This document shows, piece after piece, positions 12,096 to 24,001 of a DNA stretch of 46,369 nt. The notes beneath the pieces were generated by a model. The model saw only the letters and a list, made by a program, of their open reading frames with translations. It was not told the origin of the DNA and did no database searches. Location: the NCBI GenBank assembly GCA_000787465.1, contig JSYX01000258.1, positions 1 to 46,369 on the forward strand. The letters run 5' to 3'. Numbering within the stretch: the stretch's first letter is position 1; each line of letters starts with the position of its first letter. The DNA comes from Thermomucor indicae-seudaticae. Lineage: Eukaryota > Mucoromycota > Mucoromycetes > Mucorales > Lichtheimiaceae. Position numbers and translations under genes: made by a program.

Positions 12096-14030
12096 TACCG
12101 CCAGTGTCGAAAGGTCTCAAAGGAATGTAGCAATGGTAAGGATAAGGGCACAAGCACTGTTTTTGCGAGTCGAAGAAAAGGGTGCTGCAATATGCCTTTT
12201 ACAGGGTTCAAAGGTTTGCACTCATCAGGGATAAGGGGGGGAACAAGGCGAAAAGGCCATCATAACCACGTTCGGTTTCACAAAAATGAAGTGCTGAGTC
12301 TGATCGCCCTGCGCATTGGGCAGGAGCGCATTGGGCAATAACCGAAATTGGCACGTTTACCTTCTCGCACGAACCTGTTATTGGAGACATTGCAGGAGAA
12401 CTTTGATATCGTCACAGCCCGTACATCGCAGAGTGCTAATAGTGGCCTCAAAAGCATTCTCTCCACTAGCCCTTGTACCGTATTTAAATTCCTTGTAGTA
12501 GAAACCAAGAAAAGGCGTTGTAGTGCCACTGGACATATTCAATTTCTTTCGGCCTGGTGCTCGGTCGCCTCTTCACAAGAGAACTTTATAGATGAACGCA
12601 AAGGCATAACTTGTTAGACGAATGCCAGAGAATATGCAACTCCCATTGTTGGCATTTGCAACATTACGTTCATCTTTGCGTCTATTAACGTATAAACTGA
12701 GTTCAGTTTTTATGGTTGTCTAGAAAACGGAAGCGAATAGATGGGTTCGTAGAGTGTCTTTGAAATGAGGTGTGAGGCGCGCTCTGTGGGATTATCCAGG
12801 TTTCCATGCCTGTGACTACCACTCAGCCAATTAAATTGACTGACTGGCAATTCCTTGCGTCATGCCTCGCTCGACCGGCGAATGAAGATTGTGCCTTAAG
12901 TTCGTTCACTAGCAAGACCTGGAAAATGTATGTTTAATCAAATCGTTCACGTCGGTAGAGGTCGTTTGGCCGAGGTGGATGCATACTATGCTCTGTCCAT
13001 CACTAAATCAGCTAGAAAAGTAGCGGTGTTTAGAGTAGCCTTCCTATACAAGGAAAAGTGATCTCACTGTACTGTACAAGGACACACCAGAGAGCTTTCA
13101 CGTGCAATACGTATAAGGCAATAAGACTCTCGTTCTAAACCCGTACCTAATCGACAACGGCACGACCATACGCAAACAGTATGCCTTGCTACAGTATCCA
13201 CAGAAAGGGAAGGAGCTCCAGGCATTTATGGATGACACTCCTAAAGTTCTCGCATGACGTAACTCTTTAATTGAAGGGTACATCGTACTGTTCCACAGAA
13301 GATGCACACATGAAGGAGTCTTCCTGGAAACCACCTCTCCCGCATCAACGGCATAGCATGGTTAACAAAGCACATCATTCCTTAACATTTTATAAATCTT
13401 CTGACCCTCAATCAGAAAGATGAAGTCTGGTCCTTCTCTTCAAACCCATATTTGCTGCGCATGATTAACAGTGTTGTCCAAACTTATTGAATTTGCGTGT
13501 ATTACGTTTCTAATTGATGAAGTTGGCCTTTCGCATCCATACCAATCGGGTCGGCGCCCAGCCCAAGGCTTTTTTCTGAAGCAAAGGATCGCCAATCTCG
13601 CCAGAGCAGAGAATCAGATTTGCCTGAAATTTTGTGCAGAATGGAACTACTTTTGCGCTAATCCATAGCTGCACAATAGATTGGACATCTGCAGTTCGTT
13701 GAGACCATTCAGAAGTTAAGTGGGTTTACTCTAGCTATGAGCTTGCTTGAGATGATTCTTTTTGCCGATGAGAAAGTCTGTCGGAAAGATTTTGGATTCA
13801 CGTTAACATTGTAAAGTACTACGAAAATTGATCCTGTTCTTAACGCTCTTGAAGTGTTGAATGCCCAAGGCTGACAAAAGTCGAACTGCTTGGGCCCCAG
13901 TCACAATTAGCGACCAAAATTTTTGAACTCGAAAGTGCCGCGAGTCAGACACAAAAAGTGAGAATATAGACTTGTTAAAGAAGTACAAACACGGCTGCTT
14001 TCCCTTTCGACCCTTCATAGAAGAACCATA
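12096..14030. other. Intergenic region between TBC gene and TOM40
   Basis: About 1.9 kb upstream of two divergent genes. No supported gene is present. Between about 13100 and 13670 the plus-strand reading contains short broken blocks. The last (13471-13668, LIDEVGLSHPYQSGRRPA) faintly recalls the DE-G-F block of IS630/Tc1-type transposases but is too degraded to call. No tRNA-like fold was noticed. Confidence 0.4.
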
Positions 14031-15276
14031 ATGACGACTGCACAAAGCATTGCGACACCACCCGCGGGTTTCTTTTCGCCATTAGCTTCCCTTTCCTCAA
14101 AAGACCAGAAACCTTCGGGATCGCCGTATAATCCGCTCTACTGGCCTCAATGGTTCAGCTACCACAAGAATCGTCTTGGACTCCCCAACCCCGGAAAATT
14201 CGAACGCTTGCACGGTGAAGTAAAAGGTACAGAAAACGGCGGGGGACCCGCGAATAATACGTGAGAGATAACGCCATGTGCAAATGTCAGACACCTTTGT
14301 CACCAACTATCTTTTTGACGGTGCGCAGGCCAATATTGTCAAAGAACTCTCACCCAGTTTCCACGTGCAACATCAGTTCTCTTTGGGTTCTCAGGTTATG
14401 CCGCCCATGTATAACTTTATGTCTGGTTACGTGACCGAAAAGGTAAAAAGAAAATGCTTGAGTTCTTGGACGTGTTTTGTTTTTCTAATGTGGTGGTTAT
14501 ATATAGACCACGGTACAAGGTACGATGGATAATGATACCAATCTGAATGCTGTCGTGAGGCACATGTGGTCGGCGCGCGCACTGACCAAAGTGGTCGCTC
14601 AGGTAATAAATAATAAACAGACCGAGGTGCAGCAGACGGGAATTCCTGATGAGCGAGATAGTTGACACATATGCCCGGACACTCGATGCTCCAAATTGAA
14701 CATGATTACACTGGCTCAGATTACAGCATCAACGTTAAAGCAATGAATCCAAACCCAATGGAGTTCACCGGTCTCTACGTCGCATCCTACTTGCAGTCTG
14801 TTACACCCAAGCTCGCTCTCGGCACAGAAATTGTCTTGCAACGGCCTACACCTGACATGGAGGAAACAGCAATGTCGCTGGTCGGTAAATACAGTGGCAA
14901 AGACTATATCGCCACTGCACAGTTTCAGGGACTGGGAGCCATACAAGCGAGCTATTATCAGCGTATCAACGAGAAGGTCGACTTCGGCGTTGAAATCAAT
15001 ATGATGATTCACGGTCAGCGGAGAGAAGCTGTCGCAACCGTTGGTGGCAAGTTCGACTTCAGACAAGCAACTTTCCGGGGACAGATCGATACCACTGGTC
15101 GGGTATCGGCTGTGCTGGAAGAAAAGATGGCCCCTGGATTTTCATTCCTTGTCAGCGGTGATCTGGATCACATGAAGGTACGGAATTTGGGCATCGAGAG
15201 ATTTGCACAGACGACTTATTTATGAATGTACCAGGGTCAAAGCAAGTTCGGTGTTGGTATTATGCTTTCTGCCTAA
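14031..15276 (+). CDS. TOM40: Mitochondrial import channel Tom40
   Basis: Beta-barrel pore of the TOM complex in the mitochondrial outer membrane, the entry gate for nearly all nuclear-encoded mitochondrial proteins. Exons 14031-14226, 14291-14442, 14507-14602, 14662-15177 and 15235-15276 join to 1002 nt, 333 residues, close to the family length. Conserved stretches include NPGKFERLHGEVKDTFVTNY near the N terminus, LSPSFHVQHQFSLGS, YNFMSGYV, LQIEHDYTGSDYSINVKAMN and the last strand GQSKFGVGIMLSA, which resembles a C-terminal beta-signal. The short Pro/Ser-rich N terminus is also typical. The acceptor at 14660-14661 is chosen because it keeps the frame and adds LTH before MPGHSML. The next gene converges, 250 bp away. 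Confidence 0.95.
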
Positions 15277-15525
15277 GGCCAATAGTAAAACTTAATTTTG
15301 TGTATAAACCAAAACCTCGTTTAGTAAAAAGAAAAGCAATTAGACTGTCCTCGAAATCGCTCAACCGTACTTGATATCCACAAGCTATCTTTAGTGCATG
15401 TTCCGCTGTCTCTCGCTTTGCTTTTAGTTACGCCTCGCGGTTTATGTCTATGCCTGTCCCTGCGCAGGCCCACAACTACGTAGATTTTTTGTACAATGAT
15501 CCCTTTCACATGTTGCGACTATACT

Positions 15526-16657
15526 TTATTGTCGGCTTCTTGCCATCTCATCCTGGTATTGATAATGCAGCTCGCCTACGTCATGGTTGCCGTGGTATTC
15601 CCAACCTTGTTCCGTTACATGATAAACTATTGAAATACAAATCAGAAGTTTTATATGCGAAGGACGGTATATTTCACTTACGATTGACAGAACCACCAGA
15701 CATGGCATCGCGGTGTGTAGCGTGATAGATTGACCGCTTGCCCAGTTCAAGTGCATCGGCAACTGACAGATCGTAATCATAGCCACTATCGAGTACACCG
15801 TAAGCGAAAGTGGAACCTGAACCGACGGAAAAGATATCTCCTTTCAGCCGTTGACCATCCGAGTCGACATAAAATAAGTTTGGACCCTACATCAATATCG
15901 CCTGTAAGTAACCGCCGTAACATTACGACAGAAATAAAGAGATCCAGCTTACAGATTTGTCCCACCCGGTCACCATCGTACCCTATTATACTCATAAGTA
16001 TCCTCGGCTCTCACAAACAAGAAGCCCTACACTCCATACCATCGACAGGCCCATGCCTTTATACGCATATACCATGTTAGCTAAGAGTTTCGATGCAGCT
16101 GCAACCGATATTCTCTCCTTGTTCCGTAGCTCGTAAAGTCGGCAACGTCGACCCAACTCGCGCTCCCAGTACTGGCAGTCGGCAGCACCTCCTGCGAGTG
16201 TGCCCAGCAGGTATGGATTGATCTCAATGACCTTTTTAACAGTCTGTGAAGCTGAAGACAACATCATTAATGTTCATCCGTATACACCATCGCCAACTCG
16301 AGTATGTAATACCAATGTAATTGCCCATCGTGGCTCGAGAGTCGACTGCAACAACGACTCCTCCTTGGAATTGGAAGGCTAGAGTGGTGGTACCGTGTTG
16401 TATTTTAATCTTGTATTCCGGCGAGTCTTCGTCTGTTACGTTTCGCAGAAAGTCGACAGGCTAAGCAAGTTCATAAGTTGGGAAACACGTCAGGGCAAAA
16501 GACGCTGCAATCTTCCTACGTTGTGAACATTCGGTACGTCGAAAGCGGGAAACGCAAGCTCTTGAGCAGCGTCCCACTTGCCGCATAAATTCAAGGAGCC
16601 ATTCTCAAAAGGCGAGCGAAAAGGTGAAGTTGTGTACTTTTCCACAAACCGATGCAT
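15526..16657 (-). CDS. PRE2: 20S proteasome subunit beta5 (Pre2)
   Basis: Catalytic subunit with chymotrypsin-like activity in the 20S proteasome core. Exons 16657-16520, 16460-16313, 16251-16040, 15982-15953, 15886-15682 and 15626-15526 give 834 nt, 277 residues. The propeptide ([10 protein letters not shown] to about residue 70) is cut before [12 protein letters not shown], leaving the N-terminal nucleophile Thr1. Asp17 (VDSRAT) and Lys33 ([16 protein letters not shown]) of the active site are present, as are [18 protein letters not shown] and [19 protein letters not shown]. The fourth exon is only 30 nt and encodes exactly [10 protein letters not shown]. It lies 195 bp downstream of the AMN1-like gene on the same strand, so both need their own promoter in or around a short spacer. 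Confidence 0.97.
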
Positions 16658-16762
16658 CGTTCGTTCGTGAAAAGGATTACAGCTTCACACCATTCTGGGA
16701 CGCGTGTCCCATTTCTACTGAGTTTCAATTGTGCTTTCCTCACTGCAGACGACGTTCACTCC

Positions 16763-16927
16763 AAAAATCAGTGTTGGTGTTCTAACTTGTAAAGTATTTC
16801 CGTTTTCTTTTGAACATTCAGAACAAGCCCGGTTCTTTTATTCAAAAATCAGTTATTTGACTGGAGCTCTAACTCGTAAAGTATATCCGTTTTCTTTTGC
16901 CCATTCAGAACAAGCCCGGTTCTGCTG
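16763..16927. repeat. Tandem duplication of the AMN1-like gene 3' end
   Basis: Two imperfect copies of roughly 80-87 bp lie head to tail. Both contain aaaaatcag, then taaagtat, ccgttttcttttg and cattcagaacaagcccggttct (split here as shared blocks at 16790-16834 and 16877-16922). The right copy is the coding 3' end of the gene (residues NRACSEWAKENGYTL on the minus strand). The left copy lies just past the stop and still reads NRACSECSKENGNTL in one frame. The duplication is direct and old, with several differences. Confidence 0.75.
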
Positions 16928-18148
16928 TTCACAAAGTGTCAAGAGCACTTTGCGCTTGACCAGCGTGGCTACGGATTCCCAGTCATCGATGAGATGACAT
17001 TCCTTCATTTCAAAGACTGTCAAGTTTGGGCAATAAGCGACGTATGCTTGTATGGTTTTGTTTGTGAGCCGCTGACAGTTGTTGACGGAAATTCGCTCCA
17101 ATCCTCCAGCGCGATGCTGAGCCAGCAACACCATGCATTCGTCTGTGATTTCGCAACCTGCTAACCCTAGCACGGCTACTTGAGTTTGTCGCGCAATCAG
17201 ACTAATAGATTTAGAAGTTATACGGTCACGATCGCGTATACGACCAACGTTTAAATGTCGTAACCGTGGACAGCGGTTGGCGATTGCAATAATGGATACA
17301 TCAGACACAAGACCGCAAGCTCGTAAGTCCAAATGCTCTAGATTTACACAGAACTCTGCTGCCTTCAAGATGGTTTCGTCTGTAATCTGGTGACATCCGG
17401 CAAGCGTCAGTGAGGTCAGATAGCCATGATACAAGAAAGGCAAGACCGCTGCGTCAGTGATGGTATCGCATATATAGATTTCGAGATAGTCCAAGCGGTC
17501 TGCGAAGCGACCAATTCGTTGCAAAGATTCCTGTATAGAGTCTTCTTTAATCCTACGCAGAGTGAGCGAGCGGAGCGATTGTCGGTAAACAGCCATGCGT
17601 TCTCCTTGATTTCCTGTTGTATTGTGTTGTCGTTGTGTTTCGTCAATGGGATGCAGAGAAAGGACACCGTCATTTACGGGTTTATGTCCTCTTAAAAGAC
17701 ATGGATTACGAGTGCTTCTTGTTGAACGGGAGATGGAATTTGTTGATGGTGATGAATAATAGTTTGGCTGATTGGGTTGAGCAGCTGCAAGAAGTGGTGA
17801 GGAAACGGGTAGGTTGATGTGTGGTGCTGGGCATGCAACAGCAAGACTAGCAGGGGACACGGATTTGTGCGCGGTGACTGAAGCTGGCTCGCCCAACAGA
17901 GATGCATATCGTGTAAAGGAAACGAAATCCACTTTGGTGTCTTCAAACGTGAGATGGCGATAAACGATGCGTGCCGCACAATAATGCCACAGCCTGTTCA
18001 CCAGCAGACACTGATATATGGATGCCGAAGGCTTTTTTCCGATACTGGAACGACAACCCTTGCTCCTCGCGACGTGCTCCAGAATAATGGCTACGATTTC
18101 TGGGAGACGCACCGCAAGATGGGCGTCTACGCCCGGGTTTCTGGTCAT
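16853..18148 (-). CDS. F-box-like / leucine-rich-repeat protein, Amn1 type
   Basis: Intronless gene of 431 residues. The N terminus (residues about 8-70: LAVRLPEIVAIILEHVARS, then CLLVNRLWHYCAARIVYRHL) resembles an F-box, the Skp1-binding module of SCF ubiquitin ligases. A low-complexity Ser/Pro stretch follows. From about residue 190 to 390 there are cysteine-containing leucine-rich repeats: SLTLAGCHQITDETIL, HLDLRACGLVSDVSIIAI, LGLAGCEITDECMVLLA and ISVNNCQRLTNKTIQAY. The arrangement matches the Amn1 family; yeast Amn1 blocks mitotic exit and, in an SCF, drives daughter-cell separation control. The closest relatives could also be general FBXL proteins. The ending (WAKENGYTLRVRAPVK) lies inside a tandem duplication, so the current stop may not be ancestral. 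Confidence 0.8.
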   Translation of the reverse strand: MTRNPGVDAHLAVRLPEIVAIILEHVARSKGCRSSIGKKPSASIYQCLLVNRLWHYCAARIVYRHLTFEDTKVDFVSFTRYASLLGEPASVTAHKSVSPASLAVACPAPHINLPVSSPLLAAAQPNQPNYYSSPSTNSISRSTRSTRNPCLLRGHKPVNDGVLSLHPIDETQRQHNTTGNQGERMAVYRQSLRSLTLRRIKEDSIQESLQRIGRFADRLDYLEIYICDTITDAAVLPFLYHGYLTSLTLAGCHQITDETILKAAEFCVNLEHLDLRACGLVSDVSIIAIANRCPRLRHLNVGRIRDRDRITSKSISLIARQTQVAVLGLAGCEITDECMVLLAQHRAGGLERISVNNCQRLTNKTIQAYVAYCPNLTVFEMKECHLIDDWESVATLVKRKVLLTLCEQQNRACSEWAKENGYTLRVRAPVK

Positions 18149-19083
18149 GTTTGTCGCCTATAATTTAAGAGGGAAAATGATGGAGAAAAGAAGATAAACG
18201 AATAGCCTTTTTGCTAACGGAGGTTTTTTAAAATGGCATGCCAAACAAAGGATGTTTTATGCTGTAAAAACCAGTTTCCACGTAAAAAAGACACCGCGGA
18301 ATTTAACAGATTGTTTCTTGATCTTGGTTAATCGTACTTGCTCCTTCCTGTACATAACCTGAATTTCATGAAATTCGCGCTTTCTTATCTGAATTGCAAC
18401 CTCTGAAAGGCGCTCGGTCAGCACAAAAAGTCCATGATTTCAAAAGGAAGCAAAGTGAGCTCATTTTGACGTAACTAAACTCCTGGTTCTACACGCGACA
18501 AGGGACAACGCCAAAATCAATGCATTGGTCAATTTTCAGAGTTTGCTACTGTAACAAGCAGCGTCAATGTAACAACATTATCCTGTGTTCAATAAATGCA
18601 TGTATCCCATCCTACAAACGAAAGAAATCGATCTTGGCTCTTAAAAGTCATTTATCCACTTACGGCCATTTTCGTCAGAAGCAGCGCAATAATCTCTGAA
18701 AATCTTCATTTCTCTACAAGCAACTTCCACTGTCAGTAGTATCCTTCGGTACTTTCAATTTCAGTGGGACATTGACGCTGCATGGTTGGAGAGCATCCTT
18801 GTCAGGGACGCGCGTGCTTCCTCGACCACACCACTTGGGGGGCTACAAAGCGTCGTTTGCCACCGCCGCACCTCGGACCACCAAATGATCCTTTTAAGGA
18901 AATTGCCCAAATCGGAGCTTGAGAGGGGAAAACGCTGGCAAAGGAGGGGAGGGAGCCAGCCCGCTGCAATTAAAGCCGTTTCTTCCTTAATATTCATTTA
19001 CGAGTAGGCTTAAAGTGAGACCGGTCGACGACTTGAGCAATGGACGGCTACTTACAAGCGGTAAAATATGCACGCTATAAGAC
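18149..19083. other. Divergent promoter region AMN1-like / CreC
   Basis: About 0.9 kb between divergent start codons. I see no gene, repeat or RNA here. A TATCCTT string at 18739 is outside any gene model and is not treated as a splice site. Both promoters must lie in this interval. Confidence 0.45.
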
Positions 19084-21835
19084 ATGAAATCGAGTATTAG
19101 TTTGAGGGCTAATGGCATTAAACAAACTAAAAAGACAATGGCAACTACGAGTGCGTCGCCTTTGACGAGCCGGTCGTTCAGCACCGGCACATCCACAGTA
19201 TCGTACACACAACATGCAGCCAAGTTGCTTCCGGCCTATCCGCCAAGCAACACTGATTTCCATTGTACAGAACTCAACACTCCCGATGGTCCTTATCCGT
19301 TAATATGCGAAACGGCTGCTCCCAACATTCACCCTCATTTTTACCGTGGCACACATAGCGTGATTGTCAGCACGAACAAGTCTTCTTCGTCCGGAACCGC
19401 TTTCCTGTCGACGAATGCGTCATTGCAAGTGACTTCGACGAAAACCTCCACCAAAACTTCATCGACTAGATCGTCATCGGTCTCTGAGCAAGTGCTCCCC
19501 GTTGCATCAACTAGTACGACTGCGGATCGTCAGCAGCAGCAAGACACCGACTTGACGGAATCGTCCGAGGATGACGGTCAAAGTGGCATATATTTCGGAC
19601 GCTATCAAGAGCAACAGTCATCAGCATTGCCTATACCAATTATCACATCAAGACGTCACCAACAACAACAGCAGTCTTCTTCTTCTTCTCGGCCCATCGT
19701 TACCTCTTCGTCTTCCTCCAGCGCAGAGCGCAGCATCCCGTTTCGAGCGACACCTATTACGAGTTCCACTTCGCACACACTTTCGTCATCATTATCGGGG
19801 CAGGGATATTCAGGTAGTGTTGCGCCTACGTTATCAACGCCCTACATGAATAATGGCCTGCCTTCACCGCATCATCATCATCATGATGGCCCATTCTCTG
19901 CAGCATCAATGTCCATGACACCTCTGAAAGAGGATAATAATAATAGCAACACAAATAATACGTCAACATCGATAGGTGGCGGCAGCAGTGTCAGCTCGCT
20001 ATCCTCACTGTTTAGCCGAAACAGCCTGCGAAACAACAACCATCCGAGAAAACCGAAAAACAGCCTTGCAAAAACAAAATCAAGCTTTGTCCTTCGCATA
20101 GTCATCCACGACCAGTTATCCACAATACTGGCATCGCGAAGCATAGACGATGCTTATCTCTTCTTTAACGTGGGGATGTCATTTATCTGGGCCGACGCTA
20201 ATCGGAAAACGGAGGTAAGAAAAACAAGCAATTGCAATCGACCTTTATTGAACATCATTCTTAAATAATCCCTCAACTGTATAGGATTTCCTCTCTAGAA
20301 TCTCGTTTACGAAAGCTTATCCTACCTGTCACGATGTAAATATGTTAACACGACGCAGCGACCATTTAGATGTTATCATTGGATTTTCTTCGGGTGATTG
20401 CGTCTGGTACGACCCGATTACTGGCAAATATTTTCGTCTGAACAAAGGAGTAAGTCAGGTTCTGTGACCTAGCACCGTACCTTATAGTGTAAACTTCTTT
20501 TGCAGGGAGTAATGAATAACACCATGGCGACATGTATAAAGTGGATACCCGACTCGGAAGAGCTGTTCATGGTTTCGTTCAACGATGGTTCGATCTTAAT
20601 CCTGGATAAAGAGCGTGAGGACCAGGCATTTACTCCAGTATCGTCATCGTCTTCCTGGGCTGACCAGCAGTACGTGCAAGAGCCAGCTCTCGGTCGACCA
20701 CTGATATATGTCTGACTTCGTCTCTTCTTTAGGTTCCAAGTTTACAAGCCACGGAAAAATGCTAAATACAATCCAGTATCGCATTGGCGAGTCTGCTCCA
20801 AAACTATCACACGTGAGCAAAGGGCTTTCGGACTTGTTCAATACGCGTAACTGACGCTTGTGCCTTGGTAGACTTTGCATTTTCTCCAGATGGAAGCCAC
20901 TTGGCAATCGTCAGTGCCGACGGAACGCTTCGTATCATTGACTATTTAAACGAACGGTAAGGCATTGGTTCGATAGGAGGCGATTATGCATCATTGCTGG
21001 TGCTGAGTCTCGTAGTTTATGTGATGTTTTTGGAGGCTACTTTGGTCAGTTGACATGCGTGGACTGGAGCCCGGATGGTAAATATATTCTGGTGAGTTCT
21101 TTTGCTTACCCTTCCTCTCTCTCTGTCTCTACTAAATGAAGCTTTCAATGGAAAGACCGGCGGACAAGATGACCTAGTTACACTATGGTCATTCCATGAA
21201 AGACGGATTGTAGCACGGTGTCAAGGCCATTCGTCTTGGGTAAATACCAATAATGCAAGCAGGCAAGATGGATGAACTGACTTTGGTTGACATGTAGGTC
21301 ACGGCAGTTGCTTTTGACCCCTGGCGTTGTGACGAACATGTGTACAGGTTTGGAAGCGTGGGAGAAGACTGTAAGCTTATTCTGTGGGATTTCTCCTTCA
21401 GTGCACTACATCGGCCGAGGCATGTAGGTTTCGTTTCTCGTAGACGAAAATGCGCATGAACGGTAATAGCGTATGTCGTAGAAAATGAGATATTCTCTGC
21501 AAAGCCCGCCATCTTCTCCAAAAAGAGAGAAAAAGGTGCCAGAGAACGGGAAACAACGGACGTTTAGTTTCCGCAGATTCCGTCGTCAATCTTCACGGAC
21601 TGCTGGAGTTTTCGACGATGATGACGATGTGGGTCTTTACACAGACGATGATACTACGCATCATGTTCAGTTGGCCACGCTTCATCCAATCATGACCAAA
21701 GATCAAGTACCCTACCTACAACCTGTTGTGGCACAAACGGTGCATCCTGACCCCTGTTCAGATTTATCCTTCCAACCAAATTGTATTGTTACTACAGATC
21801 GGCGAGGGCGTGTACGTTCATGGAAGAGACCATAA
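19084..21835 (+). CDS. creC: CreC/WDR20-family WD40 protein
   Basis: WD40 protein of the CreC/WDR20/DMWD family. In Aspergillus, CreC binds and stabilises the deubiquitinase CreB in carbon catabolite repression; human WDR20 activates USP12/USP46. Nine exons (19084-20214, 20285-20449, 20506-20669, 20733-20812, 20872-20956, 21016-21091, 21156-21239, 21298-21423, 21482-21835) give 2265 nt, 754 residues. The first third is Ser/Thr-rich with Gln, His and Asn runs. WD repeats begin around [20 protein letters not shown] and continue through [40 protein letters not shown] and [10 protein letters not shown]. The family ending [20 protein letters not shown] and VRSWKRP is present. ATG 19138 (MATTSASPL) is an equally good start, 18 codons inside. 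It converges with the PHD gene, 190 bp apart. Confidence 0.92.
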
Positions 21836-22025
21836 CTTATTACTTACATTGTTTCGTTTTCGCTGAGATCAACATGACGTTCAGAATACCTTTTTCTGTG
21901 CACTGCGAAACAAACAAAGGAAGCAACATTTGTTATTAAAGGTTGAATAATAGCGTACAAAGGGGGCCAAGGTGAGTATTTACAAGCGATCAAGTTATGG
22001 ACACTGAATTGTTCCATGGGAATTG

Positions 22026-24001
22026 TTAAGCATGAGCTGCGTGTTTCTCCGGCATTAAATTGTGGCTACTGGCACTCGCGTCGCGACTACGGGTGACACG
22101 ACTTTCGTTGTCACTGGTGGCGTCGTCGTGATCCCTTTGCCGACTTCGTCCAGGATGATTATGAGTCCCAAAGCGTCGTTGAAACTTTATCAGCTCTCTC
22201 GTCAACATATCCATAATCTCCAGCGAAGACTGCTCGCGTGGAGCACTGTCTGAACCATTTTCCAGTTTCATTCGTTCAATCGCTTCCTCTGCTGTTCCTT
22301 TTTCTCCGTCGTCTTCATGTGGTCGCTGTGTATTGCTCGACTCTTCAAGCGGTATTGTACTGGCACTGCTTAAAGACGATGATGGTGAATCATTGTTAGT
22401 CTTCTCTGGAATGATGATTGAACCCGGTTTTTTCCGCTTTTCCTTGAAAGTATCCATATTTGCATCCGGTAACTGAATATCATACGTCCGGGGCGAGTTT
22501 GGTTGCACACAATCTTTTGAACAATTAGAACCTGTGCTTGGCGGTGAGGCTTCTGTCAAAGTCGTCTTGAATGTGCTATGTGAATCTTTCGTCGCCATTT
22601 CTACTTGAATAGAGCTTATGTACTCCAATATTTGCTTTGCCCTTCTGTTCATTTCCGATATTGTCATCCGCGCTGATGGATAACGGACTTTCGCAGGCGG
22701 AGAAGATTCACGAGCGGCACTGGACAACCTCTCGAGTATACTTGAACTTGGCTGTGGACTGCCCGCAGAACTCCCTTCTCCAGGTTGAGGTGTCGAGGTT
22801 CGTGAACGCGGTTTGCTCACATGGCCGCGCCTTGAGCTGTTTGAATTGTTTTTGCGGCCAGAAGACGCTCCCCTCGCGCGTCTCTCGCCTGACCGCTGTC
22901 TTGCCTGCGCTGAGGATGGCGAATTCCCTTCATCATTCTTTTGATTTCTCCCACTTCCAGTTCTTTTTGGTTTGCTAGGGCGGGAGTTTTCTGCACCTGA
23001 CTCGTTCCTGTCGTCTACATAAATCCATAAGCAAACGCTGGAGGGGAAAATCTGATGACCCGTTACCATACCTGGTTCCCTAGATGTGAATTCTATGCCC
23101 TCCATCTCGTGCCCAATGGAAGAGATTGTGGACGAACGCGTGTGAGAAACACCTTCTTCCTCACCTTCTCCCGCTGTTCCAGCCATAGTCGCTTCCTCTT
23201 TGCGTTTTTTCAAAGCCTTTTTGTCATCATGGTGATCTTGTGAACCATCCAAAGACACAGATGGCGTCTCATTAGCTTCTGAAAGTGATTGTGCCATTTC
23301 CAGTGCATTCTTTGCTGCCAAAACATCTTCCAGAGACATTAACGCCTCGCGACTGTTGAATGTCATTCGCCTCTTTGGAACTTTCTTATCCATAACAGAG
23401 GAAGCATGCCCATTTGCTGAATAAGAATGGCGAGTCCTGTTACCGTACAAGTTAGCAGGAGCTCTCAGTTCACCTCTTTCGCTTATACCGATTTACCTTC
23501 CATGACTGAGTCTGGTAAGTGTGTGATTCTCAGGTTTGCACTCTTCGCAATAATATTGGTCAGGTATATCTCGTTCCTCCAAACCAACACAGTCACAGTG
23601 CTGCCAGACTTCGCACTGGTCGCATTGTACCATAAGACCCACGTTGTCTGCAAAACACAAAGAGGTTGCACCAATTGTCAGCATTGCGTATACGCTTGTC
23701 TATGAAATTTTCTCTCATATAGCTTACGGCTTTCTCCGCATATACAGCGAGTGACAGAACCACCATCGGTGCTCTCTTCATCCGAAGTCAAATTCGCAAG
23801 CTGTTGCCGTTGTTGTTGCAGCTTTTGTTGCTGTCGCCTGGCAGTGTAGCCATTTCGACCACGACGTTGAGCAGCTGGAATCACACAAAAAGAAAGAGTC
23901 AATGAGTACACCAAATGCCCCAACTTGAAACTTTTCAACGTTGCAAGACCCGAAATTATGCTTCTGGTTGACGTTGAAGCAACAAAGTTCAACTTACTCA
24001 T
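22026..24001 (-). CDS. Cti6-like PHD-finger protein
   Basis: PHD-finger protein resembling Cti6, a histone-reading subunit of the Rpd3L histone deacetylase complex. A tiny first coding exon (ATGA, 24001-23998) joins [20 protein letters not shown]. The PHD finger spans an intron: TRCICGES, then [20 protein letters not shown] and [15 protein letters not shown], with the Cys4-His-Cys3 zinc ligands visible. Next come [11 protein letters not shown] and [20 protein letters not shown], which fit Cti6-type proteins, then a long Ser/Pro/Arg-rich region that is probably disordered. The 57-nt block 23071-23015 is stop-free and in frame but has GTATGG and TATGTAG borders and encodes an out-of-place hydrophobic stretch, so I treat it as an intron. 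Length is about 560 residues. The one-codon-plus-one-base start exon is the least certain part. Confidence 0.8.

Noticed and set aside
12096..14030. Search for tRNA or 5S rRNA genes in the long spacers
   Set aside because: No GGTTCRANYCC-type B box with a matching acceptor stem was seen in this or the other gaps; a covariance search would be needed to be certain.
18737..18746. GTATCCTTCG string resembling a U12 donor
   Set aside because: It lies in an intergenic region with no exon upstream in frame and no branch-point consensus downstream.
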